Under the pieces are notes generated by a model that worked only from the letters and a program-made list of their open reading frames with translations, had not been told where the DNA came from and searched no databases. DNA of 64,000 nt from Toxorhynchites rutilus septentrionalis. Its lineage: Eukaryota; Arthropoda; Insecta; Diptera; Culicidae. Of this stretch, positions 54,927 through 64,000 are shown piece by piece. The position numbers and the translations under genes were made by a program. Location: positions 254,785,994-254,849,993 of the forward strand of contig NC_073746.1 of the NCBI RefSeq assembly GCF_029784135.1, given 5' to 3'. Numbering within the stretch: position 1 is the stretch's first letter; every line of letters begins with the position of its first letter.

Positions 54927-57900
54927 ACTTTATTCCATACCTGCGCCTGTCCACCACGAAGGGATATTTAAATTTCCTAGTGGATACTGGCGCTAATAAA
55001 TCATACATCAACCCTGAGCACGTTAATATATCGACAAAAATTAAACGACCAGCCGTTATAAATAACAAGAACGGAAAGTTTCTTATAGATCGCGTGGTAA
55101 ACACAAATTTGCTCCCGGAAGTATCCGATGAAAAACTTCCGTACTATGTCTTCAGATTTCATGATTTCTTTGACGGCCTTATAGGCTATGAAAATTTAGC
55201 TGCCATGGGTGCGGTAATCGACACCTCCAGAGCATTTGTTACATTTAGTAATCGTAGATACACGGTGTCAAAATATTTCCCCACTTCTATCAATTTCCAC
55301 GGCACCGATGAAAACCTATTCGAAATCTGCACCACAACGAACGGCTCATTTTTAATTGATAAGGAAATCAGTTTGAATCCTAACGTAATTTTAAAACCAG
55401 GCGTTTATGAAGCAAATAATTATAAAGCTTTCGTGCATCTAACCAAGAAAGGTGAACAAGGCCACACGGCACTTCAGCCATTCCCTAGTGACGCTTTCGA
55501 ACTAGAAATCAATCATCAGAAGGTAAATCCTCGTTTGAATTTCCCATCAGAACACCTGAATAACGAAGAGAAAAATGCTTTGATCAAAACACTCAGATCA
55601 TTCAAAGACGTATTCTTTGCGGATGATGAAAAGCTAACCTTTACACACGAGGTAAAGCATTCTATTAATACAACGGATGAAAAACCCATCCATCAAAAAA
55701 CATATAAATACCCTTACCACCTCCGTAAGGAAGTTTCAACCCAAATTACAAAAATGTTGGAAAACGGTATAATTAGAGAATCCTCTTCACAATGGACCTC
55801 CCCCATCTGGGTCGTACCGAAAAAACTCGACAACTCTGGGAAACGAAAATATCGCATTGTTGTCGATTATAGAAAATTGAATGAAAAAACCCCGGCGGAT
55901 CGATATCCGATTCCTGAGGTGAGCGAAATCTTAGACCGACTAGGAAAAGCTCAGTATTTTACAGTGCTCGACTTAGCTAGTGGTTTCCACCAGATTGAAG
56001 TCGACCCTAAAGACATCCCGAAAACCGCTTTCAATATTGATAATGGCAAGTACGAGTTTCTTCGTATGCCATTTGGACTGAAAAACGCGCCTGCGACTTT
56101 TCAGCGTCTTATGGATACAGTGTTGAGAAAACATTTAGGGATCCGATGTTTCGTCTATATGGACGACATCATCATTTACAGTACTAATCTTCAAAGTCAT
56201 TTAGAGGACATCAAAAAAGTTCTCCAAACCCTTAGGGATGCGAACTTGAAAATTCAATGTGACAAATCCGACTTCCTTCGAAAGGAAGTAGCTTTCCTAG
56301 GACATGTCGTCACAATAGACGGGGTAAAACCCAATCCTAATAAGATAGAGGCTATAAAGTCTTGGCCTCTACCAAAAACCTCCAAAGAATTAAAATCGTT
56401 CCTCGGAACTATAAGTTATTATAGACGATTCATTCCTAAATTCGCCCATATTGCAAAACCCATGACTTCAAAACTCAGAGGTAAAAATAAAATCATCGAT
56501 ATTGATCATGATTACGAGAGAGCATTTGAAGAGCTAAAAACAATCATGACAACAGAAACACTTTTGGCTTACCCTAACTTCGATAATCCGTTTATTCTTA
56601 CAACGGACGCATCAAATGTTGCCATTGGGGCAGTTCTAGCTCAATTACATGACGGAAAGGAACGGCCTATTGCATACCTATCCAGGACATTGAGCAGAGC
56701 TGAAGAAAAGTATTCAGCCACGGCGAAAGAGCTTTTGGCCATTTATTTTGCTGCCAAAACCTTTAGACCGTACCTTTATGGTAGAGAGTTCACGATTTAT
56801 ACGGATCACGAACCTCTTACAAAGGAATTAAAGTTAACAGATTCCACGGGAAGAGTTACAAGACAAAGGCTCTACTTGGAACAATTTGATTTTAAAATAA
56901 TTTATAAGAAGGGCAAGCAAAACGTTGTTGCTGATGGCCTTTCAAGGATTCCACGCACAGAATTGAACCTAAACGAAGAACTATCTAATCAATTTTTCGA
57001 TAATGACCCGATCTATGGACCAGAGATCATTAATAAATATGCGAACCAACTACTTATTTACAGAGCAGATGATGCTGCAAAGAGTCCATACCTTGCGTGT
57101 ATGGTTTTTCCAAACCATTTTCGTCATGTATTTCACAAACCTGACTATACGGAAGACGACATAAAAGACATTCTAACAAGACACTTAGATCCGACGAAAC
57201 TAAATGGTATTTTTGCCGACCTGAATATTGCCCGAATGTGCCAACACATTATCGATACAAATTTTAAAAATATTAAAGTTCATTTAACTAATATCAAACT
57301 TCCAGATTTAATTTCAGGTACCGATCAGAACGAATTTATAAGAAAATGTCACAGCTTCAATCATCGTGGATACAAACTAACATACGAGGAAGTACAGAAG
57401 TCAGTCTTCTTTCCCCGCATGTTGGCTAAAGTGAAAGAGTTCGTCAAAAACTGCGAATCTTGTAAATTTGCTAAGTATGAACGAAGACCATTCGTTATAC
57501 CTCATTCTAGACGAATCTACAATGGACCATTCGAAAATGTTTTCATAGATGTCTTTATAAAGGAGACTGAAAAATTTCTTACTGTTGTAGATTCATTCTC
57601 AAAATTTGCACAGATTTACAAGATCATGCATGAGACAACAGATGAAATTCAAGAAACACTAATAAAATACTTCAAAACGTTTGGCATTCCCAAATTAATT
57701 ACTTGTGATCAAGCCACAAGCTTTCGAAATTCAAAATTCAAAGAATTTTTGGAAAATTATGGCATCTCCTTGCATTTTGCCAGCTGCAGTGACAGTAATG
57801 GTATCGTGGAACGATTCCACAGTACTTTGCTAGAAATGTACATGGCCAATCAGAAAAAAGTAGAGAATCTAAATTTATACGAAGGTCTTGCCATGATCAC

Positions 57901-58267
57901 AGCGATTTATAACGAAACCAAACATTCGTCAATAAATTTAAAACCGAGAGAAGTTATTTTCGGCACTTGTAGTTCTCTCAATCCAATAGAAATCAACCTA
58001 TCAAAACAAAAAACATTACAAAACGCAAAGGACTCATTAACGAATCAGGCACACAAACAAAATTCGAAAATACCTTTAGTAACTAAAGAAGAATTCAAAC
58101 AACTAAACAAACAAAGATTATTGGTGAAAGGCAAAGCTAAGCCCACACCTAGAGGACATAGATACAGACTAATAGACATTACAAATGAGACAGAAAAAAC
58201 AGTAACCGACCAGGCCGGAATTAAAACACATAAAAAACACATTAAGAAAAACTTTACAGATAACTAA
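54923..58267 (+). CDS. pol: Pol polyprotein: protease, RT, RNase H, integrase
   Basis: 1114 residues from the ATG that overlaps the gag stop; probably made as a Gag-Pol fusion. The aspartic protease has DTG at 21-23. RT spans roughly 260-440 with VVDYRKLN, LDLASGFHQI, the MPFGLKNAPATFQ block and YMDD at 412-415. RNase H has TTDAS (560-564) and YTDHEPL (626-632). Integrase has an H810/H814/C844/C847 zinc module and catalytic D876, D929 and E963; the last two are separated by 33 residues in my count, against about 35 in relatives. All catalytic residues are present and there is no stop or shift. It replicates the RNA into cDNA in capsids and inserts it in the nucleus. Highest resemblance is to the 17.6/297/gypsy group, judged from motifs only. 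Confidence 0.95.
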   Translation: MNFIPYLRLSTTKGYLNFLVDTGANKSYINPEHVNISTKIKRPAVINNKNGKFLIDRVVNTNLLPEVSDEKLPYYVFRFHDFFDGLIGYENLAAMGAVIDTSRAFVTFSNRRYTVSKYFPTSINFHGTDENLFEICTTTNGSFLIDKEISLNPNVILKPGVYEANNYKAFVHLTKKGEQGHTALQPFPSDAFELEINHQKVNPRLNFPSEHLNNEEKNALIKTLRSFKDVFFADDEKLTFTHEVKHSINTTDEKPIHQKTYKYPYHLRKEVSTQITKMLENGIIRESSSQWTSPIWVVPKKLDNSGKRKYRIVVDYRKLNEKTPADRYPIPEVSEILDRLGKAQYFTVLDLASGFHQIEVDPKDIPKTAFNIDNGKYEFLRMPFGLKNAPATFQRLMDTVLRKHLGIRCFVYMDDIIIYSTNLQSHLEDIKKVLQTLRDANLKIQCDKSDFLRKEVAFLGHVVTIDGVKPNPNKIEAIKSWPLPKTSKELKSFLGTISYYRRFIPKFAHIAKPMTSKLRGKNKIIDIDHDYERAFEELKTIMTTETLLAYPNFDNPFILTTDASNVAIGAVLAQLHDGKERPIAYLSRTLSRAEEKYSATAKELLAIYFAAKTFRPYLYGREFTIYTDHEPLTKELKLTDSTGRVTRQRLYLEQFDFKIIYKKGKQNVVADGLSRIPRTELNLNEELSNQFFDNDPIYGPEIINKYANQLLIYRADDAAKSPYLACMVFPNHFRHVFHKPDYTEDDIKDILTRHLDPTKLNGIFADLNIARMCQHIIDTNFKNIKVHLTNIKLPDLISGTDQNEFIRKCHSFNHRGYKLTYEEVQKSVFFPRMLAKVKEFVKNCESCKFAKYERRPFVIPHSRRIYNGPFENVFIDVFIKETEKFLTVVDSFSKFAQIYKIMHETTDEIQETLIKYFKTFGIPKLITCDQATSFRNSKFKEFLENYGISLHFASCSDSNGIVERFHSTLLEMYMANQKKVENLNLYEGLAMITAIYNETKHSSINLKPREVIFGTCSSLNPIEINLSKQKTLQNAKDSLTNQAHKQNSKIPLVTKEEFKQLNKQRLLVKGKAKPTPRGHRYRLIDITNETEKTVTDQAGIKTHKKHIKKNFTDN

Positions 58268-58275
58268 GACACAGA

Positions 58276-58289
58276 CTTTTCTATTACAG
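58276..58289 (+). promoter_or_regulatory. env splice acceptor
   Basis: A pyrimidine-rich run ending TTACAG (AG at 58288-58289), just past the pol stop. It fits the donor at 53972 in frame with env. Confidence 0.7.
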
Positions 58290-59817
58290 ACTATGGCTCT
58301 GGCTTTGGACAACGACGAATGGCAAAATTTTAGTACACGATTTAGACAAGAGCCCGGTAGCAATCATACATTTAGGAAAAGCTTATGTAAGCAACAATTA
58401 TTTTAGGATACTGCACCGAGTAGATCTCATTAAATTACAAAACTCTGTTGAAACACTTTTATATCATGCAAAAACAAATATAGATTCAGCTGATTTCCTA
58501 AGCGTATTAATTCAAACTAAAGTAACGAAACTAGAACAGACATTTTTGAAATTAAAACCCTCTACTAGAGTTAGAAGATGGGAAAAACTAGGTTCACTTT
58601 GGAAGTACATTTCAGGTAGCCCCGATGCAGAAGATTTAAGGATTATAAACTCAACTTCAAATAGTCTGATAAATGCGAATGAAAAGCAAATCAAAATTAA
58701 TCACATATTCGAAGACAGAATTAATAAATTAACAGAAAAAGTGAATAACGTAACAATAATACTGAATAATACAGCATTGAAAAACGATAAGGATTTCAGA
58801 TCAGTAGGTTTGCTCTTTTGCTTAGATGAACTCACACAACAATTAGAAGATTTAGAGGAGGCAATAGTTTTGGCTCAACACAACATCCCAAGCAGCAGAA
58901 TTATCAATGCAGAGGAAATCACGAGAATTCATCATCTTCTGGAAGGAAACAATTTTATAGCAGGAGCCTTGGACTTCGCTAGTGCATACGTGGTTTCATC
59001 CAAGGAATCCATTGCCTACATACTGAAGGTACCACGAATCAAGGATGCTGAATATGATCTCAACTTCATCGAACCAGTTATCTTCAATAACTCCCGTATA
59101 TCCATCTCAACCAACTATTATCTACAAGGTCCGTCATCTTTTGCGCTAAAATCCCTCTGCGAAATGAGTAGAAACGTCTATGTATGCTCAAGTACGCAGC
59201 TTGAACCAATAACCAAATGCATTCAACAATTGATGAGAGGTGAATCAGCTACATGCCCAATGGAAAGAACCTACACCAATGGTATTATCAAACGAGTCGA
59301 TGACTCAAACGTGATTATCAATGACGCGGAAATATCAATAACATCGAACTGCTCATCGAATCATAGAAAACTTAAGGGATCTTTCCTCGTACAGTTTTCA
59401 AACTGCACACTTTTTATCAACGACGAAATGTACTCCAACATTAATAAAGAAGTTCAACTGGCATCATTCGTTCCAACAACGGGATTGACGGTAAATTTTA
59501 CTACGATTACAAACAAATTCCCTATAGAATACTTACAGAAGTTACATCTGGAACAACGTGGTCATATCAAACACATCAATCTAAGGACAGATAACATCCA
59601 ATGGAAACTCGAACTCTTTGGGTGGACATCGTTTGGATTCGGTTCAACAATAACAATTATTTTCATCGTAGCTCTATCATTTTGGATCTGGAATAGACTC
59701 CCATCGAGATCATCAATGTCGCATCTAGAGGAACTTCAAAGTCATCAGAACCCGGAAGAACCATCGGAACCTAACAGACAAACTCGCCCGAAGATCACTA
59801 TGGTACCGCAAGCATAA
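58290..59817 (+). CDS. env: Env glycoprotein (F-like), errantivirus-like element
   Basis: This is the env exon: the frame is open from 58264 to the stop at 59817, about 510 residues after the acceptor. No ATG occurs early in this frame, which supports a spliced start. A furin-type RVRR site is encoded at 58567-58578, and immediately after it comes the GSLWKYISGSPD fusion-region signature shared by gypsy-type Env and baculovirus F proteins. Several N-x-S/T sites and Cys residues occur in the ectodomain. A single membrane anchor (about 20 hydrophobic residues, near 59640-59700) precedes a short cytoplasmic tail. The expected role is cell-surface fusion between insect cells. All parts appear undamaged; infectivity is not shown by sequence. 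Confidence 0.88.
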
Positions 59818-59854
59818 ATCCAGAAAACAGAAAGCCGAGGACGACTTTCATCCC

Positions 59855-59863
59855 AGGGGGAAG
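59855..59863 (+). promoter_or_regulatory. polypurine tract
   Basis: AGGGGGAAG, three bases before the 3' LTR; the expected primer for plus-strand DNA synthesis. Confidence 0.75.
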
Positions 59864-59865
59864 CC

Positions 59866-60091
59866 GTCAGGAAAAGCAACAGGCGCATCACGCCACGTTT
59901 CGCGCCAATGAACGAGTTGATAGCTAAAACTAATAATCAGCATTTTTAGGCTATAAAAGAGTTAGCGCCATGTGGCTCACTCTCTTTTTCGCGTGTAGAT
60001 CGGTGCAGTGAGGTTTAAGTATTTGACTTTAAGAAAAGTGAATAATAAAGTGTTTTTTAAAAACTCGTTTGTTCAAAGAACAAACATAACT
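59866..60091 (+). repeat. 3' LTR
   Basis: Same length as the 5' LTR and no difference seen over 226 bases. Confidence 0.92.
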
Positions 60092-60345
60092 CGAAATATT
60101 CCAGGAACTAAAAAAGATAGAAAGTTGACGTTTTCGTCAAAAGTACATAATTTAATAATATCCGAAACTTTGTACAATATACTGTATCGCTATCTTAACT
60201 TTAGACTAAATTAGAATTCGCTATATTTAAAAAAAAACATGAAAAAGTTGTTGTTAGGAATCTTTTTTGCTTCCAGAAGTGGCCATCTATCAATGCACGG
60301 ATTACTTGTTGGGTATTCTATGGGCTATTCATATATTTTTCGGGA
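60092..60345 (-). repeat. right arm of the inverted-repeat element split by the LTR element
   Basis: catgaaaaagttgttgttag (60239) and gggctattcatatat (60329) are the inverse of the left arm at 53283-53400. Confidence 0.65.
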
Positions 60346-60721
60346 ATTGAAATATATTTTTCGAACGAGGTTTCGAGACGAGATGGCATGTTATTGGTTA
60401 TTCGTATTCGAATAAGTTCATTCAAGGAGATTAGTTTTTACAGAATGGTATGTATTAAATGAATCTGTAATGACAAATGTATTCAGAAATTCATTACTTT
60501 TGAATTTTCGTTCATGTTACACCGGGAACATCGTCTTCAGTTCCTTGACTGGTTCCGGAAAGGAACACATTGAATTGATTTTGAGCAACATTGAGCAATA
60601 TTATTCCGAAAAATGAACCTCTACATTACATTTCTTAAATTTTTAAAGATTGGGATCATCTTACCTGAGTGAGAAGGCGTTTTTCTTCCAGTTCAGTGCC
60701 AGTGTATGTATATGTATAGCC

Positions 60722-60780
<59 letters not shown>

Positions 60781-61612
60781 CAGGAAATCGCACCCTTCAG
60801 ATGTTGCCGTTATTCTGATCCTGTATGCATTTGCACGGAAGTAAATCGTACAAGAATCAAACTGACTTTGCCCGCAAGTTCAACGAAAATGCTCCAAAGC
60901 GATTCAAAAGTGGACATTATATTTATAAAATTGTCAGGTCAGGATTTTTGACGGGATTAAAATCGATGTGAGCAAAAAAGACAAATCCTCAAAAAGTTTT
61001 CAATTTTTCCGCAAAAATCGGAAAAAACAAAATTGATTTTCGCAATTTAATTGTACAATATTCTCCAGCTGATGCTTCTTATAGTAAATTTCCTTAATCT
61101 AACTTTGACATCGTTTAATTTCTGTAAATCGTGCGTCTTGCTCATTAAAACGTGAAAAAAACATATTTTTAGTGAGTCAAAATGTTGTCACGTGACGCTG
61201 TTCAGCAGTTCAGTTTGTCCACATTGATCAAAATTGAAATTATAAAATATAATTCAAAAATTTATTCGATTTTGGTGAATTTGGACTTAATGTTACAATC
61301 TTGACATGAAATATTGTAAATAGAAATTTATTAAATTTAAAATTTAATGTAAACTCAAATTTATAGCTGAAAACAAACACTTACGGGAAAGAACTAGTTT
61401 TTTCTATTCGAAATCTGGAATATCGTAGAATTTCGCATTAAAAACAATGCAATGCATTAATATCGAATGCTTGTGAGACTTTTCGACTTCAACGTTCGAC
61501 ACATCGAAGGAGTAACGGGCATATGTATAAATCCGTTCAGCGTATACATGCACGAAATGCACGACATCGGGATGAACCAAGAGACCTTCAAAACTGGAAT
61601 TCGGAGCCGTAG
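60346..61612. other. AT-rich spacer with TA microsatellite
   Basis: (TA)n of about 28 units at 60724-60778. A stretch around 61110-61200 resembles 19540-19625. No gene recognised. Confidence 0.4.
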
Positions 61613-62050
<438 letters not shown>

Positions 62051-62584
62051 AATATAATTTGGATACGTAGTCTGGACAACTAAGAAAATTTGTAAGGGGT
62101 TGTATCCACGACACGACCGCATATTTTCGACGTTGAACTACGCAATTACATAATTACATTTTGTAATCCACTTGTTTACTACTTTGAGTATTATTTGAGA
62201 ATGCATCGACATTTTTGTAATAGATTATGTTCTTCGTTACAAATAAATTTGATGAACGTCCTTTTACGTTTGATATGATGTCTAGGACTAACAAAATATG
62301 TGAACGAAAGAATTGTCAAACGATCATTGTATTTTACATTTTTCTCTGAAATTATTGCACATCTCATGTTTACGTAGTTCTCGAGCCGCAAAAGTTCATA
62401 TATATTTTCCCATGCTTGTCAGTTTGAAAGTACGTTTTAAGGAAACATATTCCTATCTGTACAACGGAAAGCGAGTACAAAAGTACTCAACACCGAAAAA
62501 TACCCCCGACCTGCATGAATATTTGCAAAGCGGATTTCCACAGGTACATCGGTTTCATCGAGTCTGTGTTGGAAAAAAACCATA
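62051..62584. other. AT-rich spacer
   Basis: Starts with atccacgacacgaccgcat (62104), a phrase also seen at 43960 and, diverged, in repeat B. Nothing coding is supported. Confidence 0.3.
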
Positions 62585-63060
62585 AATCGGGCCAATCAAT
62601 ACTTAGCAGTTAGGGCGTTTAGATAAGGCTTGATATTTTACAGTTATTCAATTGTTCATCTCATGAAAAATAACATTTTATTAATTGTGGTAGACGCGTA
62701 GAAATATTTCCTATAAATTGATGCAAACATCTTTTTGATCTGTTAAGAAATGTTCGAGTTATAAGCAATCGAAATACGGGTAGGGTTAGCACACAAATCG
62801 GCAAAACAAATGTATGGGAAAAAAGGAGTTCTTTTTTGAATTTTTTGAAATTGTTCATGAATTTAAACCGTTTAGAGATTAGTGTAATGTAATGTGTAGC
62901 ATATCAAACAAATCTTAGAGAGTTCCGATTCGATTGGTATGCAAATCATGAGAATTCGTTCACAGTGAAAATAGTTATTAACGTTAGCTTTATTTCATAA
63001 AAACGTGACCTGTTTTCTGATTTGGCAACCTTCCTGAAAGACGTAGTTCTACGTCAAAAG
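62585..63060 (+). repeat. direct repeat partner of 52090-52380
   Basis: Shares the ordered blocks listed for 52090-52380 and ends with gacgtagttctacgtc. Confidence 0.65.
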
Positions 63061-64000
63061 TATTCATTCATTTCAGGTAAAATGAACTTAACTTTTCACC
63101 TCTTCAAGGAATTGTTGAACTTATGCTTGATTAGATTTGAACCAGCAAAATTGTACAACTAACACACTAAATGGGATTAAGGAATAACAATTCATATTCA
63201 TCTTTCAACGACTCCAACTTTGACGAGATAATAACACTGCTCGATATTTTCAACTGCTCATGTTGACCTTCTGCTATTGTACCAAGCGATGATGGTACAT
63301 GTTTAATAGTAGTATTTTTCTACTAAATCACAATATGTTTGCATTATTCAGTAAAAGTGAAATGTATTGTAAATGTGAATTTAGATACACCAATTCCCGG
63401 GAGAAGGGATGTTATTTGAATATTCGCGATCAAAAAGTCGCCCCTGTAGTATGGATCCCATGCGATTATAAAGGAAATGATAATTGTTTGCACGAAAAGG
63501 TGTCTGCTTAACGAATGGTTGAGAGCCAAAGCATATTTAGATATTGGACTACCCCTCGTCCGCATTGTACCCATACACATTACTCACAAACTTCTTCAAC
63601 CCGTGGAAGTAAAACAAACCAGAAGCATTGCTGCAACTTGCAAAATCCTCGAAATATTCAACACGTTTCTCTCATCGTCGCTTTCGTTCGTTTGCCGTTT
63701 CCTGTTTATGACTGGTCTCAGATGAGCAGGAAGGAAAAAAAATCCAAACTTAGTCAGTAAAGCTACTGGATATATAAAGCAGCGAAACTTTCTTAATATT
63801 TTTGCCTCCAAAATAAACTTGTTCCATTCTGTTCTTGTTCATTTATCTTCCCTCCCGCATGCTGCGACGTAAAATCTCATCGAACTATAATTTCTCCGAA
63901 AGCATTCGTATTTCAAGAAACGAGAATCCGGTCTTCGAGCTAAAGGCTGAAGCGGAATAGACATTTCGCCGCACTCCGTATCGGTGGAGGGACGAGCCAG
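63061..64000. other. spacer to the end of the window
   Basis: Small overlapping frames at 63300-63760 on both strands have no motif. The last 150 bases are more GC-balanced and might border a host exon, but no model is supported. Confidence 0.3.

Larger units (their letters stand above)
53575..60091 (+). mobile_element. env-bearing Ty3/gypsy element (errantivirus-like)
   Basis: 6517 bp with 226-bp LTRs at 53575-53800 and 59866-60091 that I find identical, a primer-binding region starting at 53800, gag, pol and env in order, and a polypurine tract before the 3' LTR. Both LTRs contain a TATA box and AATAAA. The flanks share only CGA, so the target duplication is short or uncertain. Identical LTRs and three open genes indicate a very recent insertion. 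The F-like env places it with insect errantiviruses. Confidence 0.93.

Overview
The window is a repeat-dense stretch of a eukaryotic nuclear genome, most likely a culicine mosquito (Aedes-type). The reasons are AT-rich spacer DNA, a DD37E (ITmD37E-type) mariner-like transposon, tRNA-derived SINEs with GAA or A-rich tails, an insect errantivirus-like retroelement with env, insect-type histone H2A pseudogenes, and many nested MITEs. I find no intact host protein-coding gene. The organism assignment is an inference from families, not from a diagnostic host gene.

Region by region. (1) 185-16539: a pogo/Tigger-like composite with TA target duplications and matching termini beginning CAGGTYGGACTCG. 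Inside it sits a head-to-tail, minus-strand array of four copies of one R4-clade-like non-LTR retrotransposon (903-14768). Each copy is joined to the next through a poly(T) tract that is the poly(A) tail of the neighbour. Three copies keep a long, nearly identical reverse transcriptase plus restriction-like endonuclease reading frame; the third copy is 5'-truncated. (2) 17-25 kb: multi-unit inverted repeats, a roughly 140-bp minisatellite, pogo-like direct repeats, and a DD37E transposon (24002-25740) with perfect 49-bp inverted ends, a broken transposase and a nested MITE. (3) 26-39 kb: lower-copy AT-rich DNA carrying MITEs and a second multi-unit inverted array that ends in a long TA-centred palindrome. 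(4) 39217-43541: a hAT-like element with 8-bp target duplications that contains a chain of nested insertions: a GTGTTGCC-ended element holding a mariner MITE, a foldback element whose arms are 17-bp satellites, and a TATCCGGC element holding a SINE. (5) 44-52 kb: inverted partners of repeats at 29-34 kb, a tRNA SINE with a 13-bp target duplication, and a histone-derived tract with two H2A pseudogenes, TATA-like sites and three histone mRNA 3' stem-loops. (6) 53575-60091: an apparently intact env-bearing Ty3/gypsy (errantivirus-like) element with LTRs that are identical by eye. It has gag, pol and env, a slippery heptamer at gag-pol and a matching splice donor and acceptor for env. It sits inside an older inverted-repeat element. 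(7) 60-64 kb: TA and GTA microsatellites and spacer DNA.

The working genes all belong to selfish elements. The R4-like copies encode everything needed for target-primed reverse transcription, and their arrangement suggests a preference for A/T homopolymer tracts, including their own tails. The errantivirus-like element encodes Gag, Pol and an F-like Env. Host-derived material is limited to the H2A pseudogenes and unidentified spacer DNA.
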